Positions 12,111-22,768 of a stretch of DNA of 64,000 nucleotides are shown here, one piece after another. This DNA is from Chionoecetes opilio (taxonomy: Eukaryota; Arthropoda; Malacostraca; Decapoda; Majidae). Every line of letters begins with the position of its first letter. The stretch's first letter is position 1. A program made the translations under genes and the position numbers. The notes beneath the pieces are model-generated. The model was not told the DNA's origin. It saw only the letters and a list, made by a program, of their open reading frames with translations, and searched no databases. Location of the stretch: contig JACEEZ010021700.1 in assembly GCA_016584305.1 (NCBI GenBank), forward strand, positions 18,501 to 82,500. Direction: 5' to 3'.

Positions 12111-12189
12111 GCAGCCAAGGCAGAAGAGGAAACCTTGGGTCAAGGCTCTGCACGAGATGGTTATCCCAGCATCATTAGCAGCATCAGCA
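12111..12189 (+). other. Conserved 5' exon (exon A) of zinc-finger unit 2
   Basis: Same 79-nt exon with acceptor TGTTTTCCCAG and donor GTGAGTG as in unit 1; one codon differs (GCAGCC versus GCAGTC). Confidence 0.5.
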
Positions 12190-12438
12190 GTGAGTGTTGC
12201 CCCCTGACAGCAGGAGTCCACAACAGCCAGTAGCTGCACACTCTACATGTTTGACAGCCTGGAGCAGTGTCATGAACTTGTCAGTGCTCACTTGGGAGAG
12301 ACAGCTGTGCACACTGTGTTCAGGTGCTGTATCTTACTGAGTAGTGGTAGTAGTGTGTGCACACTGAGGCTCAAGTGATCACTGCCCCCCGAGTGTTCTG
12401 GACTGTGGGTGTGTGTTATAGGGCAGTATAGGGCCAGG

Positions 12439-13986
12439 ATGGAGGAGACCAGGAGATTTGAGTGTGATGAGTGCGGGGAATTGTTGAGCAGCAGCAGCAG
12501 GCATATCCAGCACTCCCTGTCACACCGAGGAGTGACAGTGTTCTGCTGTGAAAAGTGTGATGAAGTGTTCCTCAGTGAAAGCCAGATGCACAAACACATG
12601 GAACGCCACAAAACTCCTCTCCCCAAGAAATTTGAATGTGATATTTGTTTAAGACAGTTTGACAAGAAGATTGAGTTTCGAGGACACAGGCTGCTCCATT
12701 TTGGGGTGAAGGCATATAAATGTGATGTGTGTGGGAAAGAGTTTTCATCTAGGATGTGTTATATAAGCCACGGCAATGTTCACTCTGATGTGAAAAAATA
12801 TAAATGTAAACTTTGTGGCCGTCAGTTCAAATGGAGAGATAGCTTCTATCGACACATGAAGAATCATAATCTGAAAAAGAATTTCATGTGCACTCGTTGT
12901 GGTGAAGTGTTCTTTTGCAAGACCCACCTCACTATCCACAAGAAGACTCATGCGAAGTCCCCACAAGAGGAAGTCAGCAGCTCTGAGCAAGTCGTCACCG
13001 AACCCCCAAAACAGGTTGTCAAAAGTTCTACAAAACAAGTTGTCAAAAGTTCTACAAAACAGGTTGTCAAAAGTTCTACAAAACAGGTTGTCAAAAGTTC
13101 TACAAAACAGGTTGTCAAAAGTTCTACAAAACAGGTTGTCAAAAGTTCTACAAAACAGGTTGTCACACTCGCTAAAGGCTTGATTGATTTCAAGACTCCC
13201 ATGGAACAGCGCAATGCCCATAAGAAATTTGAATGTGAAATATGTGGAAGACAATTTAGAAAGAAGATTGAGTTTCAAGGACACTGGTTACTCCATTTTG
13301 GGGTGAAGTCATATAAATGTGATGAGTGTGGGAAAGAGTTTTCATCTAGGATGTGTTTCTTGCACCATGCCAAGGTTCACTCTGATGTGAAAGAATATGA
13401 ATGTAAAATTTGTGGGTATGAGTTCAAATGGAAAAATAACTTTAATCGACATTTGCAGCTTCACCAGCAGAAAAAGAAATACATTTGCACTCATTGTGGT
13501 GAAGAGTTCAGCTTCAGGAACCACCTCTCTGCTCACAAGAAGACTCATGAGAATTCCCCACAAGAGGAAGTCAGCAGCTCTGAGCAAGCCATCACTGAAC
13601 CCCCAAAACAGGTGGTCAAAAGTTCTACTAAACAGGTCAAAAGTTCTACAAAACAGGTTGTCAAAAGTTCTACAAAGCAGGTTGTCACACCAGCTGAAGG
13701 TTTGATTGATTTCAAGAAATTTAGATGTAACCTGTGTGGCAAAAAGTTCCACTCCAAAGTTGGAGCCAGCGAACACTACAGAGTTCACTCCAATGTAAAG
13801 GAATTTGAGTGTGTTTTGTGTGGAGCACAGTTCAAATGGCAAAGAAGCCATTTACGACACATGAAAAAGCATGGCAAGCAAGTGAAAGCCCACCAGTGCC
13901 ACAAGTGTGGCAAAAGCTATGACCGCAAGAGCCATCTCAAGCGGCACTTTGAAAACCACCACAAAGGAATGAAAAAGAGGTACTGA
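12439..13986 (+). CDS. C2H2 zinc-finger protein, unit 2 (13 fingers, 515 aa)
   Basis: Long-form member of the array. Fingers are at residues 7-29, 35-57, 65-87, 93-115, 121-143, 149-171; then a linker with six KQVVKSST repeats (191-238); a second block at 264-286, 292-314, 320-342 and 348-370; a second linker with three repeats (one shortened to KQVKSST); and the terminal trio at 428-450, 456-478, 485-507. The second block is a duplicate of fingers 3-6 plus linker: for example finger 8 (YKCDECGKEF) mirrors finger 4 (YKCDVCGKEF). Start chosen as for unit 1. Predicted nuclear, sequence-specific DNA binding; target unknown. No effector domain seen. Confidence 0.87.
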   Translation: MEETRRFECDECGELLSSSSRHIQHSLSHRGVTVFCCEKCDEVFLSESQMHKHMERHKTPLPKKFECDICLRQFDKKIEFRGHRLLHFGVKAYKCDVCGKEFSSRMCYISHGNVHSDVKKYKCKLCGRQFKWRDSFYRHMKNHNLKKNFMCTRCGEVFFCKTHLTIHKKTHAKSPQEEVSSSEQVVTEPPKQVVKSSTKQVVKSSTKQVVKSSTKQVVKSSTKQVVKSSTKQVVKSSTKQVVTLAKGLIDFKTPMEQRNAHKKFECEICGRQFRKKIEFQGHWLLHFGVKSYKCDECGKEFSSRMCFLHHAKVHSDVKEYECKICGYEFKWKNNFNRHLQLHQQKKKYICTHCGEEFSFRNHLSAHKKTHENSPQEEVSSSEQAITEPPKQVVKSSTKQVKSSTKQVVKSSTKQVVTPAEGLIDFKKFRCNLCGKKFHSKVGASEHYRVHSNVKEFECVLCGAQFKWQRSHLRHMKKHGKQVKAHQCHKCGKSYDRKSHLKRHFENHHKGMKKRY

Positions 13987-15289
13987 TAGAGATGGTGCAG
14001 GTGTGGTGGCATTGCACTATAGAGCCACCCTAACAAACCTACAGTAGGCAGCCTGTTTATGTGCCAAGAGGCTAAGACTGAGGCTTGGCAAGCTTTTCAC
14101 CAAAACATTCATCCCATCCAGCACCAGAGTTGTCATAACATGGATATTAGGGATCAAGTCAATGAGAGAAACTCTCAGCCCAGACACCTTATCACTGCTT
14201 ATGAACACTGATGCCATGACCACAATGTTATGTGATAATGAGCCAGAAGATTCAGGGTTTGAGAATCTGTGCGTGTCATGTGTGGTGGTAGTACTAGTAC
14301 TGCATCCTTAACCTTGCTTCTTTGTTGCACCCTCCTGAATATGTTGTGATGTATGTCCTTGCACAGATGTGTAGAGGTGAGGCTGCTTTATAGATACATG
14401 CTGGGACAAGAGGGCGCCAAAAAGATGCTTAGGTTCTCGCAGTACATTCCTTGGTGAACCTATTTCATGCAGTGTCAGCACTTTGTTAGGTAGCACCAAG
14501 GAAGTGCCTGTGAAATGTTTTCAGAAATGAAGGTGCAGGAATAAGAAGTGACGAGGAATGTTAGGGGATGTGTTTGTAGTGTGTTCATGTGCAGATTCAT
14601 CTTGGACAGCCTCACTCCCCTCTGGAAAGCTGCTCCCCCTTGCCCTCCCTTCATGCAAGCAATGGCCACAAACACCCTCACACACTTTCCACAACTTAGC
14701 TCTTTGTTCTGCTATCACTGTTGTTGTTCTGCTAAAGAGTTACCCTGTTTCTGTGTGGCTTTTTTGCACTTAAGTTTTCAGGTTATAGGGACAACGTTCT
14801 TTTGATATGATATTATTTGTGGTGAGGGGCTGCCGATGCAAGACAAATACTTATACAATACTTGTATTCAGCCATAAAGATGTGATGCAAGCATAGTAGG
14901 TATGATACTTTAAGGATTATGAGAAAACCAGATTTATGTCTGTAGGGTTCATTATCACGTGTTTGACATTATCTCTCAAGTCTTCAATAAATTGATGGAA
15001 GCACTACATTGGTTTCCTTTGTGGCTCTGAAGCACTGAGTCCTTCCTCAAGTGGTGGTAACTTGACCACATAAGTAAGGCAGAGAGGTGGCTGAGTGGTT
15101 GTGGCGTGAGTGACCAACAGCCCAGCTTACATACTGCTGGTGTTGACTTGGCTGATATTTGGTCAACACTCAGCAGCAGAAACTAGAGACTTACAAGTAG
15201 TACAAGCTACTGAAACAAGTGTTACTTTGGGTAACTGGTCAACACCTCGCCATCTTGTGTCCAGTGGCACCTCCTACGCTCTATTTCCT
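13987..15289 (+). other. Conserved 3' region of unit 2
   Basis: Near-identical to the region after unit 1 up to about 14870, then to the regions after units 4 and 5. A candidate poly(A) signal AATAAA is at 14986-14991 and recurs at the same place after those units. No conserved open frame. Confidence 0.5.
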
Positions 15290-15510
15290 CTGCACCTTCA
15301 TCTCTAAGTTTCCTTTCTGACTGATCATTTGCTGCTGTTGTAGATGGTCATTGTTCTTCCTCTAAGTCTATCTATAGTGGTGTTCCACAGGGCTCTGTCC
15401 TATCACCCACTCTCTTTCTGTTATTCATTAATGATCTTGTTGTAACTTTGCCTTCCCCTTTTCTGCTGGTGACTACCCTGCAATTTTCTGCGTCATTTAT
15501 CAGACTTCCA
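15290..15510 (+). pseudogene. Non-LTR retrotransposon reverse-transcriptase relic
   Basis: Reading 15310-15440 in one frame gives an SDxSFAAVVDGH-like stretch followed by VPQGSVLSPTLFLLFIND, the conserved polymerase block of jockey/LINE-type reverse transcriptases. The catalytic YADD region downstream is decayed. No start or flanking endonuclease is present, so this is a fragment carried along in the tandem unit. Confidence 0.75.
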
Positions 15511-16083
15511 ACTGTGCAGGATTTCAGGGGGGCATTGTGACAACTGTGCAGGATTTCAGGGGGGCATTGTGACAACTGTGCAGGATTTCAGTGGGGCATT
15601 GTGACAACTGTGCAGGATTTCAGGGGGGCATTATGAAAACTGCAGGATTTCAGGGGGGCATTGTGACAACTGTGCAGGATTTCAGGGGGGCATTATGACA
15701 ATTGTGCAGGATTTCAGGGGGGCATTGTGACAACTGTGCAGGATTTCAGGGGGGCATTGTGACAACTGTGCAGGATTTCAGGGGGGCATTGTGACAACTG
15801 TGCAGGATTTCAGGGGGGCATTGTGACAACTGTGCAGGATTTCAGGGGGGCATTGTGACAACTGTGCAGGATTTCAGGGGGGCATTGTGACAACTGTGCA
15901 GGATTTTAGGGGGGCATTGTGACAACTGTGCAGGATTTTAGGGGGGCATTGTGACAACTGTGCAGGATTTTAGGGGGGCATTGTGACAACTGTGCAGGAT
16001 TTTAGGGGGGCATTGTGACAACTGTGCAGGATTTTAGGGGGGCATTGTGACAACTGTGCAGGATTTTAGGGGGGCATTGTGAC
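15511..16083. repeat. 32-bp minisatellite, about 18 copies
   Basis: Unit reads ACTGTGCAGGATTTCAGG followed by GGGGCATTGTGACA. One copy (about 15630-15650) is shortened. The first dozen copies have GATTTCAGG and the last six have GATTTTAGG, so variants are clustered at the 3' end. It grew from the retroelement relic next to it (CAGGATTTCAG also ends the relics at 24,0 kb and 27,1 kb). Confidence 0.95.
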
Positions 16084-16624
16084 GAAAACTTAAAAAATAG
16101 AAATATGAGCAGGGATTTTTACACAAGAAGCTTATAAGAAATTATTTCTGGCCAGGTTTGAATCGGATAACTGCAGAACTTTTTGATTGTAAACTCTTTT
16201 TGTGTGCGATTGTGAGCATTTTTCTACAATTCTCTAGGCTTATAAGCTCAGTACATATAGTCACACACAATTTATTTTAATTGCATTTTGAATGGTTACA
16301 AGTGTGCTACATTTGCAAGCATGTATTTTTTTTAATGTGTAATAAATATTTTTTTTCAACCTTATATGGAGTGATCAAATTTTGTCCAATTTTTGCTAAT
16401 TGAAGAAATAATAATTAACACAGACAGAAATCCCTGCTCCAGTCTTTGCTCCTTCTATTCCTCTTTTGAATTTAAAAGTATATTTGGGAATACCTACACA
16501 GATTTTGAAGTAGATGAAACATTGATGCGAATGTTACATTTCGAGAAAACACCATGAGAGTTACAGGTCACAAAATTGTGATGTAAATGTGGAGGTATTA
16601 CTGCAATCTTTGTGTTATATCCAT
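16084..16624. other. AT-rich spacer, nothing recognised
   Basis: No gene or known repeat seen. Confidence 0.4.
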
Positions 16625-16817
16625 AATATGCTGTTCATCCTTCCTTGTGGGGTTGGTTGAGAAATGGGTATCTGGGGAGGGTAACTATGGTAACCCGGAT
16701 GTCACACTAGCCCTGTGTCCCGGGGTAGCGTGTTGTCGCCCACCACAGGCTCAAGGGCTAATGCCACGGAGATGAGCACCGAGGCCACACACAGCTTAGC
16801 GTAGGCCCCCATCTTTA
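16625..16817 (+). mobile_element. SINE family 2, 3' part only
   Basis: Shares CTGTTCATCCTTCCTT, AAATGGGTAxCTGGGGA, CACACTAGCCCTGTGT and GAGATGAGCACCGAGGCCA with the fuller copies at 22482-22768 and 43787-43990; the tRNA-like head is missing here, consistent with 5' truncation. Confidence 0.7.
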
Positions 16818-17059
16818 CCTTACATAATAGGCAATGATTTGAGATACTTGGCACCTTGTCTCCCCCTATAGGCAAGGATATTATACACTCCAAGGTGTGG
16901 GTATGGAGGCCCTCTGTTCTTGAGGGGGGAGGGGTGGAATGCATTTTTTTCCGTATATAAGAGGATTGGATCGGAAAAATTACTTTACCATAGTAACCCC
17001 TGAGGCCATTGGTTCCTCTAAAATAAATATTGAAGAAACAGATAAATGTTGCCCTAGGT

Positions 17060-17205
17060 TGGTAAACCCCTTAAGTAATTATGAGAGATGCTGTACAGTG
17101 CTTAATTTCTGATCTCTTCATTCCTGAATGGAGCAGAGCCAACCTTGTTCTGTGCAATGCATTGGTTCACCCCTAGCAGCAGGGATGAAGGGTATTGCAT
17201 TGTTA
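17060..17205 (+). pseudogene. Reverse-transcriptase relic upstream of unit 3
   Basis: Contains TTCCTGAATGGAxCAGAGC and GCAATGCATTGGTTC as in the relics upstream of units 2, 4 and 5. About 1.3 kb of other repeats (17205-18480) now separate it from exon A of unit 3. Confidence 0.5.
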
Positions 17206-17431
17206 TCCCATACTGGATGTGGCGAAAATGACTCTGGCGAAGGTGTTAGCTCCGCAGTGGTTAGTCCTTGAAGGTCATTGGCAAGCCGAGTAAACACTTG
17301 GCGGAGTGGTCTTCCCTTAAGCCTTACTTAATCCCTTAGCCATGTATGGGTTAGTAAGACAACTCATTGATCTTATCTCTGTCTTATTTATTTTGATTCA
17401 GCTTGTACATATATTCACACGGTGTTATCTA

Positions 17432-17915
17432 TAATAATATAAGCGAAAGTGTGTGTGTGTGTCGCTCCAGGTGCCGCCCCCTGTGGCGGAATCCCCTCAT
17501 ATGGCACAGTTTTGGAACCGGCTCGAGCAGGGGAAGGTTTTAAGCCCATTTATGAGATAATCCGATCACTTTTTTTTTTTTTTTTTTAGCAGCCTATTAG
17601 CGAGAATTGTGAAAAAAATGTGGGTTGCGAGAATTGAGGAAACCTTGATGTAGGGTGATGGGTAATCTCTATCTATAATAATATAAGCGAAAGTGTGTGT
17701 GTGTGTGTGTGTGTGTCCGCTCCAGGTGCCGCCCCCTGTGGCGGAATCCCCTCATATGGCACGGTTTTGGAACCGGCTCGAGCAGGGGAAGGTTTTAAGC
17801 CCATTTATGAGATGATCCGAACACTTTTTCTCTTTTTTTTAGCAGCCTATTAGCGAGAATTGTGAAAAAAAGTGGGTTGTGAGAATTGAGGAAACCTTGA
17901 TGTAGGGTGATGGGT
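17432..17915 (+). repeat. Tandem duplication of a 240-bp repeat
   Basis: Two adjacent copies (about 17432-17672 and 17673-17915), each beginning CTATAATAATATAAGCGAAA, then (GT)n, GCCGCCCCCTGTGGCGGAAT, GGCTCGAGCAGGGGAAGG, poly-T and GAGAATTGAGGAAACCTTGA. The AT-rich start resembles ends of Helitron- or RTE-type elements, but I cannot assign a class. Followed to 18080 by degenerate GGGTGATGGGTGAGTGAATG repeats. Confidence 0.7.
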
Positions 17916-18145
17916 AATGGGTGAGTGAATTAGTGGGGTGATGGGTGAGTGAATGGGTGGGGGTTGAGGGAATAGAGGGGGGGTAATGGGTGTGTGGTGA
18001 TGGATAATGGGTGAATGAATGGGTGGGGGTGATGGGTAATGGGTGAGTGAATGGGTTTGGGGTGATGTGAATAGGTTGGCGTTAATACATACATTTCTAC
18101 ATCCATGATTTCAGGAAAGCTAGAAGGGGCTATCTGGAGAGTCTG

Positions 18146-18199
18146 TGTTTGGTGGGCCGAAGGCCCACCAAACACAGGTGGTGGGCCGAAGGCCCACCA
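18146..18199. repeat. Two adjacent perfect hairpins (GGTGGGCCGAAGGCCCACC)
   Basis: 18146-18174 has 13-bp arms TGTTTGGTGGGCC and GGCCCACCAAACA around loop GAA; 18179-18199 repeats the stem TGGTGGGCC with the same loop. The flank 18107-18148 is the reverse complement of part of the MITE at 1183-1669, so they lie within or beside a related element. Confidence 0.8.
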
Positions 18200-18619
18200 A
18201 TAGCCCTCCGCAGGAGCTAGCCAAAAAGTCCCTATGCGGCTAGTATATATATATAAATGAATGACAATCATATGCTGTTTACTCAATAATAATAAATACA
18301 AAGTAATGAAAAACATACGAGATGATAAACAATTATGGACACATCAACATGGTACAGTAAAATGTGTGTTACAAAAGGTAATGGAGAATAGGAATAAATG
18401 TAATTTGAGTAATTCACAAATAAAACTATTTTCTATTTCGGGTGAGAACGGGAAGGAAAGGAAAACGGAAGGAAGGTAAACTGAATTATATTGTGTGGCT
18501 ACAAGGGGTAGTGGCTGTGTGGTGGTGGTGGTGGTGGTGCCCTGTACTCAATGTTCAGAGGGAAGGTGGGAAAGGCTGACGCTTCCCTCACTATTGTCAT
18601 GCTATTACTGTTTTCCCAG

Positions 18620-18698
18620 GCAGCCAAGGCAGAAGAGGAAACCTTGGGTCAAGGCTCTCCACGAGATGGTTATCCCAGCATCATTAGCAGCATCAGCA
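18620..18698 (+). other. Conserved 5' exon (exon A) of zinc-finger unit 3
   Basis: Same exon and splice signals as in the other units, with one substitution (GGCTCTCC for GGCTCTGC). It precedes the frameshifted finger sequence. Confidence 0.45.
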
Positions 18699-18947
18699 GT
18701 GAGTGTTGCCCCCTGACAGCAGGAGTCCACAACAGCCAGTAGCTGCACACTCTACATGTTTGACAGCCTGGAGCAGTGTCATGAACTTGTCAGTGCTCAC
18801 TTGGGAGAGACAGCTGTGCACACTGTGTTCAGGTGCTGTATCTTACTGAGTAGTGGTAGTAGTGTGTGCACACTGAGGCTCAAGTGATCACTGCCCCCCG
18901 AGTGTTCTGGACTGTGGGTGTGTGTTATAGGGCAGTATAGGGCCAGG

Positions 18948-20280
18948 ATGGAGGAGACCAGGAGATTTGAGTGTGATGAGTGCGGGGAATTGTTGAGCAG
19001 CAGCAGCAGGCATATCCAGCACTCCCTGTCACACCGAGGAGTGACAGTGTTCTGCTGTGAAAAGTGTGATGAAGTGTTCCTCAGTGAAAGCCAGATGCAC
19101 AAACACATGGAACGCCACAAAACCCCCGAGAGATATGAATGTGAAGTATGTGAAAGACAGTTTGACAGGAGGTCGAGTTTCAAGAACACAGGTTACTACA
19201 TTTTGGGTTTGGGGTCAAGGAATATAATTGTGATGTGTGTGGGATGGAGTTTTCATTAAGGAAGTGTTACTTGCAGCACAGGGAGGTTCACTCTAATGTG
19301 AAAAAATATAAATGTAAACTTTGTGGCCATCAGACCAAGCGCAAAGGTAACCTTTTGATACACTTGAGCCGTCACCAGCAGAAAAAGAAATACATTTGCA
19401 CTCGTTGTGGTGAAGAGTTCAGCTTCAGGAACCACCTCTTTGCTCACAAGAAGACTCATGCCAATTCCCCACAAGAGCAAGTCATCATCAAGCCACCAAA
19501 ACAGGTTGTCAAAAGTTCTGCAAAACAGGTTGTCACACCAACTAGAGGCTTGCAGCGCAAAGCCCGCAAGAAATTTGAATGTGAAATATGTGGAAGACAG
19601 TTTAGAAAGAAATTGAGTTTCGAGGACACAGGTTGCTCCATTTTGGGGTGAAGTCATATAAATGTGATGAGTGTGGGAAAGAGTTTTCATCTAGGATGTG
19701 TTTCTTGCAGCATGCCAAGGTTCACTCTGATGTGAAAGAATATGAATGTAAAATTTGTGGGTATGAGTTCAAATGGAAAAATAATTTCTATCGACATTTG
19801 CAGCGTCACAAACAGAAGCAGCAATACATGTGCACTCATTGTGGAAAAATGTTCAGCTTCAGGTCTCACCTCACTGCTCATAAGAAGACTCATGAGAATT
19901 CCCCACAAGAGGAAGTCAGCAGCTCTGAGGAAGTCATCATCGAACCCCCAAAACAGGTTGTAGACCGGCCTGACCTTCTAAAATCAACTAAAGGCTTGAT
20001 TGATTTCAAAAAATTTAGATGTAACCTATGTGGCAAAAAGTTCATCTCCAAATTTGGAGCCAGCGAACACTACAGAGTTCACTCCAATGTAAAGGAGTTT
20101 GAGTGTGTTTTGTGTGGAGCACAGTTCAAATGGCAAAGCAGCCATTTACGACACATGAAACAGCATGGCAAGCAAGTGAAAGCCCACCAGTGCCACAAGT
20201 GTGGCAAAAGCTTTGACCGCAAGAGCCATCTCCAACAGCACTTTGAAAACCACCACAAAGGAATGAAAAAGAGGTACTGA
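18948..20280 (+). pseudogene. Frameshifted C2H2 zinc-finger paralogue, unit 3
   Basis: The start MEETRRFECDEC is intact, but the frame moves by one base inside finger 3 (about 19172-19215) and again inside the equivalent finger of the second block (about 19610). The three frames 18948-19259, 19235-19651 and 19633-20280 together reconstruct the 13-finger layout of unit 2. The KQVVKSST linker is short (one full copy), and the second linker is replaced by VVDRPDLLKSTKG. The C-terminal three fingers and stop are intact. It is called a pseudogene because two uncompensated 1-nt losses truncate the product at about 103 aa. An assembly indel is the alternative explanation. Confidence 0.75.
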
Positions 20281-21184
20281 TAGAGATGGTGCAGGTGTGG
20301 TGGCATTGCACTATAGAGCCACCCTAACAAACCTACAGTAGGCAGCCTGTTTATGTGCCAAGAGGCTAAGACTGAGGCTTGGCAAGCTTTTCACCAAAAC
20401 ATTCATCCCATCCAGCACCAGAGTTGTCATAACATGGATATTAGGGATCAAGTCAATGAGAGAAACTCTCAGCCCAGACACCTTATCACTGCTTATGAAC
20501 ACTGATGCCATGACCACAATGTTATGTGATAATGAGCCAGAAGATTCAGGGTTTGAGAATCTGTGCGTGTCATGTGTGGTGGTAGTACTAGTACTGCATC
20601 CTTAACCTTGCTTCTTTGTTGCACCCTCCTGAATATGTTGTGATGTATGTCCTTGCACAGATGTGTAGAGGTGAGGCTGCTTTATAGATACATGCTGGGA
20701 CAAGAGGGCGCCAAAAAGATGCTTAGGTTCTCACAGTACATTCCTTGGTGAAGCTATTTCATGCAGTGTCAGCACTTTGTTAGGTAGCACCAAGGAAGTG
20801 CCTGTGAAATGTTTTCAGAAATGAAGGTGCAGGAATAAGAAGTGACGAGGAATGTTAGGGGATGTGTTTGTAGTGTGTTCATGTGCAGATTCATCTTGGA
20901 CAGCCTCACTCCCCTCTGGAAAGCTGCTCCCCCTTGCCCTCCCTTCATGCAAGCAATGGCCACAAACACCCTCACACACTTTCCACAACTTAGCTCTTTG
21001 TTCTGCTATCACTGTTGTTGTTCTGCTAAAGAGTTTTACACAATTTATATATGTGGCTTTTTTGCACTTAAGGTTTCAATTTATAGGGACAACGTTCTTT
21101 TGGTAATGATTTGTGGTGAGGGGCTGCCGATGCAAGACAAATACTTGTACAATACTTGTATTCAGCCATAAAAATATGATGCAA
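20281..21184 (+). other. Conserved 3' region of unit 3
   Basis: Near-identical to the regions following units 1 and 2 until it is interrupted at 21185 by an inverted-repeat element. Confidence 0.5.
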
Positions 21185-22464
21185 GTGTGGTAACCATACA
21201 TGACATCAGAACGAGAAAGAAACAACGAAAATAGAGAATAGAAATGAGGAAAATAACGGAAGGAGGAAGAAATTGATAAATTCAGATGATCACAGAAACA
21301 CAACAGCTGCAGTTAGTTATCTATGACTCATAGATTATAAGACAGAGTAAGATTATCAGACACACAAGTTTATCAAGCATGCACAGATTAGTAGCTAACC
21401 ATCAGGACAGAACACTGACTATGACTCACGCAGATGCTTGATCCATTGTAGGTTGAAATGACAAAAGTAGACTCCACCTATTATGGCGTGACCTCCGTGT
21501 AAGTCACCAATGATTGTAATCCTGATTGAGCTAAAATGTGAGGACACTCCTAATGGGCGTGAGCAGATGATAATTCTCATCAAACTTGGGAGTGATCTCT
21601 CCTCAGGATAAATCTCCAGGAAGTTTTTCTTTACTTATGCCCAATCGTGCCGATATTGAGAGGCAACGATGCAACAACTTGCAACATGTGAATCTTAATC
21701 TTCTATCAACCTGTACATCAATATATTCCACCAACACATCACTCAATCCACAATCTCAGTTCACTTATCCTAGCAATAACAAATCAATCTACTTTTCATC
21801 CCAACTATCTTTGCAACAATCAGTAAATCCCACTGCTGCCACCATTTGTAGTGGTTGCAAGGTTGCACCACTTTTTGTGTTCCCTGTCAAAATCAAGGCT
21901 TCGGAGTTCAAAAGGGAACACTATTGTATTCTGAGTACTGCTTCTGCTTCAAATAACAACTTTTTTTCCATGCATTCACTATTCACAACACTTAACACTG
22001 CCTCTAAACCTCTCTACATAGTCATATTACATTCTATGATTCAACACTCCCTATAATATTCTATCCGTCGCCTCCGTGGTGCAGTGGCTAGCGTGCCTGG
22101 CTACAAATCTGCGGGCCCTGGTTCGAATCCGGGCCAGGGCAAGTCGGCGACCAGCCACCCCAGCTGTTCTTCCTTCTTTTCATTTCAACCTACAATTTAT
22201 CAAGCATCCGCGTGAGTCATAAATAGAGTCGGTGTTCTGTCCTGATGGTTAGCTACTAATCTGTGCATGCTTGATAAACTTGTGTGTCTGATAATCTTAC
22301 TCTGTCTTATAATCTATGAGTCATAGATAACTAACTGCAGCTGTTGTGTTTCTGTGATTATCTGAATTTATCAATTTCTTCCTCCTTCCGTTATTTTCCT
22401 CATTTCTCTTCTCTTGATTTTCGTTGTTTCTTTCTCGTTCCGATGTGGCGTATGGTTACCACAC
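21185..22464. mobile_element. 1.28-kb element with about 280-bp terminal inverted repeats
   Basis: Arms 21185-21463 and about 22183-22464 are inverted copies, starting GTGTGGTAACCATAC and ending GTATGGTTACCACAC. Shared inner landmarks are GATTATCAGACACACAAG, GCATGCACAGATTAGTAGC and CAACCTACAAT. The element interrupts the conserved 3' flank of zinc-finger unit 3 (GATGCAA|...). The interior has a 156-aa frame at 21586-22056 without recognisable transposase motifs, and a SINE fragment at 22071-22170. No clear target duplication was found, so the class is open. Confidence 0.75.
22071..22170 (+). mobile_element. SINE family 2, tRNA-like head, inside the inverted-repeat element
   Basis: CCTCCGTGGTGCAGTGGCTA (box A region) and GGTTCGAATCC (perfect box B) form a tRNA-like head; the body stops after CAGCTGTTCTTCCTTC. 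It is not annotated as a tRNA gene because it continues into the SINE body shared with the copies at 16625, 22482 and 43787. Confidence 0.75.
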
Positions 22465-22481
22465 AAGGATAGTATGAATGT

Positions 22482-22768
22482 TTACCTGCCTCTGTGGTGG
22501 AGTAGCTAGCGCGCCTAGCTACAAATACGCAGGCCTGGGTTCCATTCCTGGTCAGGACAGTCGGTGGAAGCCCTCCCTGCTGTTCATCCTTCCTTTTAGG
22601 GCTGGTCAATAAATGGGTACCTGGGGAAGGCGACTGGTAACTTTTATGTCACACTAGCCCTGTGTTCCGGGGTAGGGGTTGTCACCCACCACAGGCTCAA
22701 GGGTTAATGCCACGGAGATGAGCACCGAGGCCAGGCGCAGCACAGCGTTGGCCCCCATCTTTACCTAT
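22482..22768 (+). mobile_element. SINE family 2, longest copy
   Basis: Decayed tRNA-like head (GGTTCCATTCC box B), then CTGTTCATCCTTCC, AAATGGGTACCTGGGGAAGG, CACACTAGCCCTGTGTTCCG and GAGATGAGCACCGAGGCCA, ending CCCCATCTTTACCT. It sits next to the inverted-repeat element, also inside the interrupted flank of unit 3. Confidence 0.75.

Noticed and set aside
12745..13851. Minus-strand frames with repeated FDNLFCRT or TTCFVELL
   Set aside because: Antisense readings of the KQVVKSST minisatellite and finger exons.
15511..16083. CRISPR-like array
   Set aside because: Contiguous 32-bp tandem repeats without unique spacers, in a eukaryotic setting. The 19-bp array at 38894-41724 is rejected for the same reason.
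21586..22056. 156-aa frame in the inverted-repeat element as a transposase
   Set aside because: No DDE or other catalytic pattern visible and composition is Asn/Ser-rich.
22080..22140. tRNA gene
   Set aside because: Good box A and box B, but the sequence continues into a SINE body repeated elsewhere and lacks a convincing cloverleaf; classed as a SINE head.
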